Positions 8,410 through 17,407 are shown, counted from the first letter of the stretch. The stretch: 64,000 bases of DNA from Chryseobacterium gleum (GCA_945882095.1 CAMCWF010000001.1:1-64000), one strand, 5' to 3'. Program-made: numbers and translations. Notes: generated by a model not told the origin, from the letters alone.

Positions 8410-8949
8410 ATGATTTTGAAAAATAAGTTGTTGATACTCTCTTTACTCCTCCTTCCTTTTTTTGGATTTTCTCAAACCGTTCATGAGCTTGCTCGAACCG
8501 GAACGGTTGATTCCATGAACGTCCTATTAGATAAGGACCCATCCTCAGTAAACCGTTTGTCAGAGCGCGGGATCACACCCTTTGTGTTGGCATGCTATCG
8601 TGGAAATAATGACGTCGCAAAATTACTTGCACAGCGCGGTGCAGATATCAGGTATTGCGCGGCTGAAGGCTCGGCACTTTATGGCATCATTTTTAAAAAC
8701 AATTTAGAAATGCTTTCATTTGTCTTAGATCAAGGAGTTTCTCCAGACGATACCTGCCAGTTTTCACAATTTGGTAGCCCTTTGCACATGGCCATGAGCC
8801 TCAAACGCTATGAAATGGTAGACCTCCTACTTTCGAAAAATCCGAACCTGAAAATGCCCGATCAAAAAGGCCGAACGATTAAGGATTTATTATTGTTCTA
8901 TCAAGACGAACGTCTTACCACTATCTTTAAATCGCATGAAAAAAATTAG
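8410..8949 (+). CDS. exported ankyrin-repeat protein
   Basis: A 179-residue protein with a signal peptide (MILKNKLLILSLLLL..., cleavage after FGFSQ) and three to four ankyrin repeats recognisable from VHELARTGTVDSMNVLLDK, GITPFVLACYRGNNDVAKLL and SPLHMAMSLKRYEMVDLLL. The frame is open from a TTG at 8389, but the ATG at 8410 gives a clean signal peptide, so I prefer it. Ankyrin proteins bind other proteins; the partner here is unknown. The last 14 bp overlap the start of the DOMON gene in another frame, which points to co-transcription with it. A TATCTTTA element at 8371-8378 could serve as promoter. Confidence 0.75.
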   Translation: MILKNKLLILSLLLLPFFGFSQTVHELARTGTVDSMNVLLDKDPSSVNRLSERGITPFVLACYRGNNDVAKLLAQRGADIRYCAAEGSALYGIIFKNNLEMLSFVLDQGVSPDDTCQFSQFGSPLHMAMSLKRYEMVDLLLSKNPNLKMPDQKGRTIKDLLLFYQDERLTTIFKSHEKN

Positions 8950-10753
8950 TTCATTTCTTTTATTGCTTGTTTCCCTAACAGCGTTTGCTCAAACCTACAC
9001 TACAGGTACCGTTACATTGTCTAGCACGGCTGGATTGGCAATGTCTGTAAAATTAGATGTCGGAGCAAATGTTACCATGACCCTGACAGGTCCTTCTGCC
9101 CGTTGGTTTGCTGTGGGTTTTAATGCAGGATCGATGGCTGCTGGTACCGATGTGGCAGCCGTTCACAGTTCTGCTACACTGACTAATTTTGATGCATATC
9201 TCTCAGGTTATTCAGCGCCAGTTACGGATGCTCAACAGCATTGGACCATTGGTTCAAACGTAGTCGCGGGAGGAGTAAGAACCGTAATCGCAACGCGTGC
9301 GCTAAATACGGGAGACGCAAACGACCATGTATTTACAGCTGCTCCAGGTTCTATTTCGTTCATTTGGGCCAGAGCGAGTTCAAATACCTTTTCTTATGCT
9401 TATCATGGAAATACAAACCGTGGGATTTCCTCAGCCACATTTACCTTGGTTCCGGTTACTGCACCACCTACAGGTAATTCACCACAAACCGTGTGTGCGG
9501 GTGCAACACTCAATCAGCTCCAAGTAACAGGCTCTGGCATTCAATGGTACGCCAACGCTTCTGGGGGTATTCCCTTATCCAATGCAACAAACTGTGTAAA
9601 TGGAACTACCTATTATGCTTCGCAAACGGTCTCAGGACAAGAATCACAAACGCGCTTGGCGGTTACGGTTAACGTAATTAGTGCGCCAATTAACGCACCG
9701 CAAACTGGAAACTTCCCTCAGAATATTTGCAGCAACCAAAACACGATAGCGCTCAACGCAAGCAATGTGCAAGGGGCAACAGGATACCAGTGGACGGTAA
9801 ATGGCGTGAATTCAACAACCCAACAACCTGCCTTAACGATTACTCCTCAAGCCGGAGTTTCATTGATCAATATTCAGGTTGCGGCAACGAATGCCTGTGG
9901 AAATGGACCAACATCTTCCGCACAGGTTCAGGTGGTTCCGACGTATACCGTGAACCAAACCTTGAGCGCTTGTGATTCCTTGAATTGGAATGGTCAGGTC
10001 TTAACACAATCAGGAAATTATACTTTTCAAGGACAAACCCTCTCGGGTTGCGATTCCGTAGTGACTTTGCAATTGACCATTTTATCGAATACACAAAGTA
10101 ATTTGCAGTTTTCGCAATGCATTCCCTTAACCTTGAACGGACAAACGTATAACCAGAGTGGTACGTATCAACAGATTTTACCCAACCATCTCGGGTGCGA
10201 CTCCATTCTGAACATTCAGTTCAACTTAACGCAAGGTGATACGGTGTTGGTACCGATAAGCAGCTGTGATTCAGTGATTATTGGCGGACAAACCTATACG
10301 AATTCAGGTATTATTCCCGAATTATTATCGAATGTAAATGGCTGTGATTCGTTGGTTTTATGGGATATAGTAATTAATCAATCGGCGCCTTTAACGGTAT
10401 TTGACACCACCGTTACCAGTTCGTTTTCATGGAATGGTCAGATGTACACAAGTTCAGGTTCATTTACACAAACATTGAGTACCATACAAGGGTGTGATAG
10501 TTTAGTTACTGTGAATTTGACCGTTTTCACGGGGGGACTCACAGAGGATGAAACTAAATCACCATCTCCGACGGTGTTGCATCGGGGAGAGGAACTCATA
10601 TTACCCTATGGGAAATGGGTCTTGGTAGATATGAATGGACGCGCATTATGGAAAGGTACCTTAGCCGATAACCGCTTGAGATTGGATGTGCTCCCTGGGA
10701 TTTATTTCATTCGAAATGAACGAAAAGCAACACAAATCATAGTGATTGAATAA
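8936..10753 (+). CDS. secreted DOMON-domain protein with CDS-type repeats and T9SS tail
   Basis: A 605-residue exported protein. After a signal peptide (ending AFAQ) residues about 20-172 resemble a DOMON domain, a beta-sandwich that binds haem or sugar in other proteins (MTLTGPSARWFAVGFNAG, then ISFIWARASSNTFSYAYHG). Two Ig-like segments follow (about 175-345), then four imperfect repeats of about 40 residues built on ...CDSL..NGQ.Y..SG.......GCDS, and a C-terminal tail ending in GIYFIRNERKATQIIVIE that matches a T9SS type A domain. No enzyme motif is visible. It is probably a surface binding or adhesion protein; the ligand is unknown. It overlaps the ankyrin gene by 14 bp. Confidence 0.75.
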   Translation: MKKISSFLLLLVSLTAFAQTYTTGTVTLSSTAGLAMSVKLDVGANVTMTLTGPSARWFAVGFNAGSMAAGTDVAAVHSSATLTNFDAYLSGYSAPVTDAQQHWTIGSNVVAGGVRTVIATRALNTGDANDHVFTAAPGSISFIWARASSNTFSYAYHGNTNRGISSATFTLVPVTAPPTGNSPQTVCAGATLNQLQVTGSGIQWYANASGGIPLSNATNCVNGTTYYASQTVSGQESQTRLAVTVNVISAPINAPQTGNFPQNICSNQNTIALNASNVQGATGYQWTVNGVNSTTQQPALTITPQAGVSLINIQVAATNACGNGPTSSAQVQVVPTYTVNQTLSACDSLNWNGQVLTQSGNYTFQGQTLSGCDSVVTLQLTILSNTQSNLQFSQCIPLTLNGQTYNQSGTYQQILPNHLGCDSILNIQFNLTQGDTVLVPISSCDSVIIGGQTYTNSGIIPELLSNVNGCDSLVLWDIVINQSAPLTVFDTTVTSSFSWNGQMYTSSGSFTQTLSTIQGCDSLVTVNLTVFTGGLTEDETKSPSPTVLHRGEELILPYGKWVLVDMNGRALWKGTLADNRLRLDVLPGIYFIRNERKATQIIVIE

Positions 10754-10809
10754 GTGTATGAATCGGTTGCGTTTATTGGGTTTTTAGTTTTATTGTCCAA
10801 GGATCTGAC

Positions 10810-10881
10810 GGGTCATGTTAACCGTAAAAAAATCGTCATAGCCACTAATTCCTGAACCAGTTTACAAACAATAAAGGGCTT
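10810..10881. repeat. intergenic repeat, copy B
   Basis: Partner of the 8209-8281 repeat. On the minus strand it reads GSGISGYDDFFTVNMT without a frameshift and runs to a TAA at 10790-10792. It lies 57 bp after the stop of the DOMON gene. Confidence 0.5.
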
Positions 10882-10987
10882 GAAAAGTTGGTGTATTCAT
10901 AAACACTTAGCGCACCCGAAGATTGCAATGGAACGGCAAACGCTTGTGACTTACTTTTTTCCTCAGGCGCAGGAACCCTTTAATTGG

Positions 10988-11395
10988 TTACCACCGTTCC
11001 CCACTGATGTGAACGGTTCCTTTGAAATGCGCGACCAATCGCCCATCCTGGTTTTCCACCTTCACCTCATAAAGTGCTAAGGTTTTCCCCCGATGGAGTT
11101 CTTGGCATTGTACCTTCAAAACATCACCAAGTTCTACCCTTGCCGTATGGCTGATTGAGGTTTCGATGCTGTAACATTTGTATCCATGTGCATTGGCAGC
11201 AAAAGCCATTGCAGAATCGGACAAAGCGTAGGTAATCCCACCATGAACCCTTTGAAATCCATTTAACATTTCTGATTCCATTCGACATTCAAGCAAGCAG
11301 CTCCCTGCCGAAATCTCCAAAAGATCCAATCCCAACCATCGACTGTAGGCATCCTCCAGAAGCATTAAAGAAACGATGTCGTGGGGCGTTTTCAT
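10988..11395 (-). CDS. PaaI-family hotdog-fold acyl-CoA thioesterase
   Basis: A 135-residue single-domain hotdog thioesterase of the PaaI/YdiI type. The helix-bearing motif VHGGITYALSDSAMAFAAN (about residues 50-68) holds the HGG and the acidic residue used by this family for hydrolysis of aryl- or acyl-CoA. The length fits the family. It follows the metallo-hydrolase gene with a 4-nt overlap, so the two are made together. No phenylacetate pathway genes are nearby, so the in vivo substrate is open. Confidence 0.8.
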   Translation of the reverse strand: MKTPHDIVSLMLLEDAYSRWLGLDLLEISAGSCLLECRMESEMLNGFQRVHGGITYALSDSAMAFAANAHGYKCYSIETSISHTARVELGDVLKVQCQELHRGKTLALYEVKVENQDGRLVAHFKGTVHISGERW

Positions 11396-12246
11396 TGGAT
11401 TTCATTCAAACCAAAGGTGTCCCGCAAGCGGATTCCCTTTTCGGTCATTTGTAGGGTGCAGCATTCGTTGACACTGTCATGCTCTAAAAACAAAACATAT
11501 TCCTTTGCGGCTGCTTCTTCGAGAAATTTAGCTTTTTCGGTGAGCGTGATCAACGGCCTTGTATCGTAACCCATCACATAGGGCAAAGGGATGTGTCCAA
11601 CGCTCGGCAAAAGGTCCGCCATGAAAACCACCGTTTTATCCTTGTACCTTAGAAAAGGGATCATCATGCTTTCCGTATGCCCATCCACAAACAACACATC
11701 GATACCTGGAAAGGCATTGGTAACAAAATCCCCATCGCGTGAAATAAACTTCAACTGTCCACTTTCTTGAATGGGCAAGATGTTTTCCGACAAAAAGGAA
11801 GCTTTCTCCCTTGGATTCGGTGCCACAGCCCATTGCCAATGCTTTTCATTGCTCCAATACGTTGCGTTCTTAAAAACAGGACGATAACCATTTTTAGCAT
11901 CATTCCAAGCAATGCCTCCGCCACAATGGTCAAAATGTAGGTGGGTCATAAAAACATCGGTGATTTGGTCCTCATGAAAACCCAACTTTCGAATGCTGCC
12001 CATAAGCCTGTCCGATCCAAACAAATAATAATGTGAAAAAAACTTTTCAGATTGCTTATCCCCGATGCCCGTATCGATGAGTATTAAACGGTTTCCATCT
12101 TCAACAAGTAAACAACGCAAAGCCCATGAACACATGTTGTTTTCATCAGCAGGATTTGTTTTTTGCCATAATGTTTTGGGTACCACACCGAACATGGCAC
12201 CACCATCCAACTTAAAAAATCCTGTTTCAATTGTATGTATCTTCAT
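11392..12246 (-). CDS. MBL-fold metallo-hydrolase
   Basis: A 284-residue metallo-beta-lactamase-fold hydrolase with the zinc motif HLHFDHCGG near residue 100 and further ligands (VDGHTESM, FLEHD). It resembles the lactonase/quinolone-response-like branch of the superfamily (GGAMFGVVPKTLW near the N-terminus, typical of AHL-lactonase-like enzymes). No signal peptide, so it is cytoplasmic. It is coupled by a 4-nt overlap to the thioesterase gene downstream and lies 5 bp after the DUF1573 gene. The substrate cannot be told from sequence. Confidence 0.8.
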   Translation of the reverse strand: MKIHTIETGFFKLDGGAMFGVVPKTLWQKTNPADENNMCSWALRCLLVEDGNRLILIDTGIGDKQSEKFFSHYYLFGSDRLMGSIRKLGFHEDQITDVFMTHLHFDHCGGGIAWNDAKNGYRPVFKNATYWSNEKHWQWAVAPNPREKASFLSENILPIQESGQLKFISRDGDFVTNAFPGIDVLFVDGHTESMMIPFLRYKDKTVVFMADLLPSVGHIPLPYVMGYDTRPLITLTEKAKFLEEAAAKEYVLFLEHDSVNECCTLQMTEKGIRLRDTFGLNEIQ

Positions 12247-12251
12247 ATTAC

Positions 12252-12734
12252 TTAGGGTTCTACGTTGGCAAGGATTTCCAATATGACAATGCCCGGATTT
12301 GAATTTGTGAGTACGGAAATCGTTTTGTTCTGTCCACCCAATTGCGTCGACTTGGGATGAAAAGTTACCTTGATTTTATCCGAGCCATTGGGAGCAATTG
12401 GGTTTTTATTCCATTTCGGCACGGTACAACCGCAGGAAGCTTTTACATCAAAAATTTGCAATGGCTTCTTTCCAGTATTCTTAATGGTAAACTCTGTTGT
12501 ATAATCCGCGTCTGCCTTGATGTCGCCAAAATCATGTTTCAGGCGGTCAAATGCGACCAGGGTAAGGTTTGACATCCGCTCTTTTTCTTCCGCTTGCACA
12601 TCTGATAACTTTGATGACAATTCCTTCTCATTTTCTTCATTGGCCACGATGCTAGAGGCATATTTATTTTCTTTAGTAGCCTCATTACAGCCACAGAGCA
12701 GTAAACAAATCAATGAAAGATATAAAAATCGCAT
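12252..12734 (-). CDS. DUF1573 lipoprotein
   Basis: A 160-residue lipoprotein. The lipobox LLLCGC ends at Cys 16. From about residue 60 a DUF1573 Ig-like domain is seen, with the hallmark HDFGDI...FTIKNTGKKPL and SCGCTVPKW. The function of DUF1573 is not established; such proteins are common and abundant in Bacteroidota envelopes. It heads a tight minus-strand group with the metallo-hydrolase and the thioesterase (gaps of 5 bp and a 4-nt overlap), though a functional link is not evident. Confidence 0.85.
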   Translation of the reverse strand: MRFLYLSLICLLLCGCNEATKENKYASSIVANEENEKELSSKLSDVQAEEKERMSNLTLVAFDRLKHDFGDIKADADYTTEFTIKNTGKKPLQIFDVKASCGCTVPKWNKNPIAPNGSDKIKVTFHPKSTQLGGQNKTISVLTNSNPGIVILEILANVEP

Positions 12735-12760
12735 GTGTTTTTATTGAAAGTTAAAGGTAT

Positions 12761-12786
12761 AAAAAAAGTCCCTAATTGGGACTTTT
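12761..12786 (-). terminator. terminator downstream of tRNA-His
   Basis: AGTCCC-taatt-GGGACT forms a stable stem, extended by AAAA/TTTT, and the minus strand ends in a T run (A tract 12761-12767). It terminates the tRNA-His transcript. Confidence 0.75.
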
Positions 12787-12787
12787 G

Positions 12788-12862
12788 GGAGGAAGACGGG
12801 TCTCGAACCCGCGACCTTCGGAACCACAAACCGACGCTCTAACCAACTGAGCTACAACCTCC
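12788..12862 (-). tRNA. tRNA-His (anticodon GTG), with acceptor-stem mismatches
   Basis: The minus strand folds as tRNA-His: the extra G(-1) opposite C73, D-arm GCTC/GAGC, anticodon loop TTGTGGT, T-arm GCGGG TTCGAGA CCCGT. By hand pairing, positions 5-68, 6-67 and 31-39 are all T-T, which is unusual for a working tRNA. CCA is not encoded. Identity is clear from the anticodon and the G(-1)/C73 pair; the mismatches are discussed as a finding. Confidence 0.9.
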
Positions 12863-12979
12863 ATTTTAGGGGCACAAAGATATAAAATATATTCGATTTA
12901 ATAAATACATCAGGTGGATTAATAAAGAATTGGAATTTCCACTGAATTAAAAATAATTGAACAACTTGTTCGTTTCGAT

Positions 12980-12987
12980 TACTTTTG
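12980..12987 (+). promoter_or_regulatory. -7 element directly before the TonB-dependent receptor start
   Basis: TACTTTTG matches TAnnTTTG exactly and ends 4 nt before the GTG start codon, which suggests a leaderless transcript. Confidence 0.55.
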
Positions 12988-12991
12988 TTTC

Positions 12992-15613
12992 GTGAAGTTA
13001 GTTACCCTTTCATTTTTACTTTCCCTTGTCGCTTTCAGCTTTGCTCAAACCGTAACGGTAGAGGGAATCTGTGTAGATAAGAAAGGAAAGCCGCTCATTG
13101 ACGTTAAAATCTCCTTAGAAAATGACCCGTCGATTACATTGACTACCAATGAAAAAGGACGTTATGTTTTTCAAAAGTCTTTTGGAGACACCTTGTTCCT
13201 CGTTTATAAATACCAGTCTTTTACAGAAAAAAGAAAGTTCGTCGTTAACAAATCTTTGTCCCAACAGCTACCTGCGGTGCTTTTCCAGATTCAATCAAGT
13301 GAAACCGTTGTTTTACAAAGAATCAAGGACGACCCATTTGATTTGATTGAGATGCCAAAAATAGACCTACAACAAATGGTCAGTGTAGAAAAATACCTCA
13401 CCCTTACCAAACCTGCGGTTTCCAACAATGAACTTACTTCCAACTACAATGTACGCGGAGGAAACTACGATGAAAACCTGGTATATGTAAATGGATTCTT
13501 GGTCTACCGTCCCTTTTTAACCCGTTCAGGGCAACAAGAAGGAATGAGTTTTATCCACTCTGCTTTGGTGGAATCCGTAAAATTTTCTGCCGGTGGTTTT
13601 GATGCACAATATGGAGATCGCTTAAGTTCTGTATTAGACATCCATTACAAAACCCCGACCTCTTTTCGAAGTTCCGTCGCCTTATCGCTGCTCAGTGAAG
13701 AAGGTCACGTGGAAGGAAGCCTTGGAAAAAAGTTCACCTATCTCGTAGGTGCGCGTTACCGGGCGAATGGTTATTTGTTAAACTCACTGCCTACCAAAGG
13801 CGCCTACAACCCGGTTTTTGCAGACGGACAATTCTTAACCGATTATGCACTTACCCCAAAGTTAAAATGGTCGATTCTCGGACATTTTGCCTCGAACAAT
13901 TACCGTTTCGCACCCCAAACCTCTCAAACGGATTTTGGTACAGCCAATGAGGCGTATTCGTTTCGAATCTATTTTGATGGCAGAGAAAGTACGCGGTTTC
14001 AAACAGCCATGCTCGGAACGGCTTTGAAATACAGCCCCAACGAAAAAACCAACATTGACTTTTACCTAACAGGCTTTCGTTCGGATGAACGAGAGTATTT
14101 TGACATTCAAGGCCAATACTACATCAATGAATTGGAAACAGATCCTTCTAAAGAAACCTATGGAGATTCCATCGCGGTCTTGGGCATCGGAACCTTTCTA
14201 AACCATGCCAGAAACCGACTCAATGCTTTTGTTTACAATGCCTATCATGAAGGTTCGCATGTGTTTAGAAAAGACTACACTGATTTTTCGCATCAAAGGT
14301 TTGTCTATTCAGCAGTGAAATGGGGCACTGGCTATGAACTTGATATTTTCAACGACAGGATCAGCGAATGGAAAATGTTAGATTCGGCGGGATACAGCGT
14401 GCCACAAAGCAATACCAATGAGGTGGAACTTTATGAAACCTTGAAAAGTACCTTGGCACTTACAAACCATAAATTTACTGGGTATTCACAATGGGATTAT
14501 AGCCGTTCAAAAACCCTTCTTGGACAAATTGTTACCCGTTCGAAGAAAATGAAAATAAACGGCGTTAAATCCTTGAAATACTTCACCGACACCCTTCGTG
14601 AAACAGCAACCAAAGTAGCCATCAGCATAGGAACACGTACGGGTTACACTTCCGTAAACAACGAGTTCTTCGTCACACCAAGGCTTTCCCTAAGTTATTA
14701 TCCAAGGGCCTATATGGTAAAAAACAACAAAATCATAAGAAGGAATTTAAGCTATCGATTTTCTACAGGCTTGTATTACCAACCCCCTTTTTACCGCGAA
14801 TTCAGAACCATCGAAGGTTCACTTAACACCCAGGTTCAATCCCAAAAATCCTTTCACGTAGTCTTGGGAACAGATGTATATTTCAGCATGTGGCAACGTG
14901 AACGTCCTTTCAAATTTTCCGGGGAAGTGTATTACAAATACCTGTGGGACGTCAATCCATACGAGATTGAAAATGTTCGCACGCGGTATTATGCAGAAAA
15001 CAATGCAATAGCCTATGCCTATGGACTTGACCTAAATGTACATGGTGAATTTGTACCCGGCATCGAATCTTTTTTTAAAATGGGAATAATGCGAACGGAA
15101 GAGAATTTATTGGACGACAATTACAAGGAATATTTTAATGCGGCAGGGGATAAAATAATCTTTGGCATCAGTGAAGATCAAACGGTGGTTGACAGCGCAG
15201 TGGTTTATCCTGGTTATATTCCAAGACCTACGGACCAACTTTTTAATTTTGGCGCCTTGGTACAAGACCAAATGCCAGGATTGGAGAATTTCACCGTACA
15301 GATGGGATTGCAATATGGCGCTCCCCTACCCTATGGTCCTCCCGGCAGCGGTCGTTACAAGGACACCTTGCGCATGAAAGGGTATTTCCGGGTAGATTTG
15401 GGTTTTTCGTACAACCTTACCTCAAAAAAAGACACTTGGTGGCATAAACATGTACCAGAATCTATGATTTCTTTGGAGGTGTTTAATTTATTAGGCGTGA
15501 ACAATGTCCTTTCAAAGCAATGGATTCAAGACGTGGAAGGAAAGTATTACAGCGTTCCAAACTACTTAACCCAAAGAAGGGTGAATTTGAAATTTATATG
15601 CAGGTTTAATTAG
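12992..15613 (+). CDS. TonB-dependent outer-membrane receptor
   Basis: An 873-residue receptor with signal peptide (residues 1-19, ending FSFAQ), a carboxypeptidase-regulatory-like domain (about 20-85, VTVEGICVDKKGKPLIDV), a plug domain (about 115-230, YNVRGGNYDENLVYVNGF and FDAQYGDRLSSVLDI) and a long beta-barrel whose last residues end in Phe-Asn. It would take up an unknown ligand with energy from TonB. No SusD partner is adjacent, so it is not a standard polysaccharide utilisation pair. I accept the GTG start because it alone gives the complete signal peptide. Its 3' end overlaps the convergent response-regulator gene by 8 bp. Confidence 0.9.
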   Translation: MKLVTLSFLLSLVAFSFAQTVTVEGICVDKKGKPLIDVKISLENDPSITLTTNEKGRYVFQKSFGDTLFLVYKYQSFTEKRKFVVNKSLSQQLPAVLFQIQSSETVVLQRIKDDPFDLIEMPKIDLQQMVSVEKYLTLTKPAVSNNELTSNYNVRGGNYDENLVYVNGFLVYRPFLTRSGQQEGMSFIHSALVESVKFSAGGFDAQYGDRLSSVLDIHYKTPTSFRSSVALSLLSEEGHVEGSLGKKFTYLVGARYRANGYLLNSLPTKGAYNPVFADGQFLTDYALTPKLKWSILGHFASNNYRFAPQTSQTDFGTANEAYSFRIYFDGRESTRFQTAMLGTALKYSPNEKTNIDFYLTGFRSDEREYFDIQGQYYINELETDPSKETYGDSIAVLGIGTFLNHARNRLNAFVYNAYHEGSHVFRKDYTDFSHQRFVYSAVKWGTGYELDIFNDRISEWKMLDSAGYSVPQSNTNEVELYETLKSTLALTNHKFTGYSQWDYSRSKTLLGQIVTRSKKMKINGVKSLKYFTDTLRETATKVAISIGTRTGYTSVNNEFFVTPRLSLSYYPRAYMVKNNKIIRRNLSYRFSTGLYYQPPFYREFRTIEGSLNTQVQSQKSFHVVLGTDVYFSMWQRERPFKFSGEVYYKYLWDVNPYEIENVRTRYYAENNAIAYAYGLDLNVHGEFVPGIESFFKMGIMRTEENLLDDNYKEYFNAAGDKIIFGISEDQTVVDSAVVYPGYIPRPTDQLFNFGALVQDQMPGLENFTVQMGLQYGAPLPYGPPGSGRYKDTLRMKGYFRVDLGFSYNLTSKKDTWWHKHVPESMISLEVFNLLGVNNVLSKQWIQDVEGKYYSVPNYLTQRRVNLKFICRFN

Positions 15614-16277
15614 GGGCAAAAAGGAACTTATTTGGAGACACAAGCTGTGTTTTCACTGCATACATGACAATGCCCGCCGTGTTTTTTGCGCCCAATTTCC
15701 CAAGGATGTTTTTACGATGTGTATTTACGGTGTGCTTACTAAGGAAAAGCATTTCCGCGATTTGCTCATTGGTATATCCTTCAGAAATATACACGATGAT
15801 TTCATTCTCTCTTTCCGTCAACACCACAGGCTCACAAGAAAACGCATCAAAGTCGATGTCATTGATGTCTAAGTTTGCTTCATGTATTTTCTCTAAAATC
15901 TTTCCGCAAAAAAATCGATTCCCTCTGCTTGTCTCCAAAACCGCATCCGTAATCTCTCCTAAATCACAATCTTTTTTCACATAACTCATCACCCCGCTTC
16001 GAAGGGCATCTACCAACGTTTGGGCACTTTGTTCTGCTGTAATGGCAATGCATTTTAAATCGCCATTCATTTTGATGATTTTCGGAACGATGTCGATGTC
16101 AAAACCGGGAGACGTATAATCAATCAAAACAATTCCTGCGTCAAATGACAGTACCAATTCCATCAACTCTTTTGAATCTTTTGCTTCGCCAATAATGGAA
16201 ATATCCTTTTGACTACTCAATGCAGCACGCAAACCTATGCGAATCAAATCGTTACTGTCAGCTAGTATTATTTTCAC
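15606..16277 (-). CDS. NarL/LuxR-family response regulator
   Basis: A 223-residue two-domain regulator. The receiver domain has the acidic pair D7/D10, phosphoacceptor D53 (VLIDY) and the conserved lysine in YVKKD. The C-terminal domain is a LuxR-type helix-turn-helix (LTERENEIIVYISEGYTNEQIA, then LSKHTVNTHRKNI). It should activate or repress genes after phosphorylation by a histidine kinase that is not in the window. The start is GTG. A TATCTTTG element on the minus strand at 16303-16310 lies 25 nt before it. Confidence 0.9.
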   Translation of the reverse strand: MKIILADSNDLIRIGLRAALSSQKDISIIGEAKDSKELMELVLSFDAGIVLIDYTSPGFDIDIVPKIIKMNGDLKCIAITAEQSAQTLVDALRSGVMSYVKKDCDLGEITDAVLETSRGNRFFCGKILEKIHEANLDINDIDFDAFSCEPVVLTERENEIIVYISEGYTNEQIAEMLFLSKHTVNTHRKNILGKLGAKNTAGIVMYAVKTQLVSPNKFLFAPN

Positions 16278-16302
16278 TTATTTAGAATTGATTTAAACAA
16301 GG

Positions 16303-16310
16303 CAAAGATA
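16303..16310 (-). promoter_or_regulatory. -7 element of the response-regulator gene
   Basis: The minus strand reads TATCTTTG, an exact TAnnTTTG match, 25 nt before the GTG start codon. No clear -33 TTTG is visible. Confidence 0.5.
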
Positions 16311-16408
16311 GTACACCCACAGGGAATTTTAAATTTTCACGCTGTTTTTTTTTAACACGTAATAAACAAGCCCCGAGGTGGAATCAATTAGGAGAAAAAA
16401 TTGTATTG

Positions 16409-16416
16409 TATCTTTG
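16409..16416 (+). promoter_or_regulatory. -7 element directly before the Sua5 gene
   Basis: TATCTTTG matches the consensus and ends 4 nt before the ATG at 16421, so the transcript is probably leaderless. Confidence 0.55.
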
Positions 16417-16420
16417 GACC

Positions 16421-17380
16421 ATGGTGACTGAAATAACGACGGACCTTAGCCCAGCAATCAAAATACTTGAATCAGGTGGGGTGCTGGCCATTCCTACGGA
16501 AACAGTATATGGTTTAGCGGCGAATGCCTTAGTTGCCCAAGCAGTTTCTGAAATTTATCGAATTAAAGAACGCCCTGAAAACCACCCATTGATCCTGCAT
16601 TTTGGGAAGTTGGACGATGTCCTCCCCTATGTTAGCGAATTCCCTGAAGATGCAGAAAGATTGGCTACACATTTTTGGCCTGGCCCCTTAACGCTTCTTT
16701 TAAAAAAAACGGAAAAGGTACCTGGCTACCTAACAGGTGCATCCCCCTTTGTTGGGGTAAGAATACCCGCTCACCCCTTGTTGTTAACCCTTTTAAACCA
16801 AATCTCATTTCCATTGGCAGCGCCCAGTGCGAATCCCTACGGAATGGTAAGTCCCACTGAAGTTTCGCATGTCTTGCATCAACTTGGTGGAAAGATTCCA
16901 TTGATATTGGATGGTGGGCCATGCTACGAGGGCATCGAATCTACGATCGTCGGCTTTCAAGACGACAAGGCGATTGTGTATCGGTTGGGAAGTTTGGAAC
17001 TTGACGACATCGCTACCGTTCTGGGTTACATACCTGAAATTGTACATGGGTCGACCGAAAAACCACTTACCTCAGGCATGGTTAAGTTTCATTACGCCAC
17101 CCAAACCCCTTTATTTTTTATGGATGACTTCCTTCTGTATGAAGCAGATGCAGTGTATCTGTTCTTATTTGAAATCCCTTCGGGCTTTGAGGGCTTGAAC
17201 AGCAGGATTCTCAGTGAAAATCAAAGTTTGAAAGAAGTGGCAAGAAATCTTTATGCTTTTTTACATACGGCCGATGCAAGTGGTGCGTCTAAAATTTACA
17301 TTGAGCGCCCCCCCAATAAAGGAATTGGAAGCAGTATTCTGGACCGATTGCAACGTGCTACCGCAAAATTTAGGGCATAA
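16421..17380 (+). CDS. L-threonylcarbamoyladenylate synthase (Sua5/YwlC type)
   Basis: The enzyme makes threonylcarbamoyl-AMP from threonine, bicarbonate and ATP, the first step of t6A37 modification of ANN-decoding tRNAs. The N-terminal YrdC domain is complete (IPTETVYGLAANAL, HPLILHF, PGPLTLLL, GVRIPAHP, PSANPYG). A C-terminal Sua5 domain follows a linker (about residues 200-319), giving 319 aa, the length of Sua5 rather than the short TsaC form. The frame is open five codons further up, but the ATG at 16421 fits the promoter position and the family start. Confidence 0.9.
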   Translation: MVTEITTDLSPAIKILESGGVLAIPTETVYGLAANALVAQAVSEIYRIKERPENHPLILHFGKLDDVLPYVSEFPEDAERLATHFWPGPLTLLLKKTEKVPGYLTGASPFVGVRIPAHPLLLTLLNQISFPLAAPSANPYGMVSPTEVSHVLHQLGGKIPLILDGGPCYEGIESTIVGFQDDKAIVYRLGSLELDDIATVLGYIPEIVHGSTEKPLTSGMVKFHYATQTPLFFMDDFLLYEADAVYLFLFEIPSGFEGLNSRILSENQSLKEVARNLYAFLHTADASGASKIYIERPPNKGIGSSILDRLQRATAKFRA

Positions 17381-17407
17381 AAAAAGGCTCACAATGGAGC
17401 CTCTTTA
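17381..17407. terminator. bidirectional terminator between sua5 and rpmE2
   Basis: AGGCTC-acaatg-GAGCCT is flanked by an A run on the left and T-rich sequence on the right, so it can end transcripts from both converging genes. Confidence 0.7.

Noticed and set aside
10880-11080. 66-codon plus-strand ORF before the thioesterase
   Set aside because: It overlaps the thioesterase on the other strand and the sequence is not protein-like.
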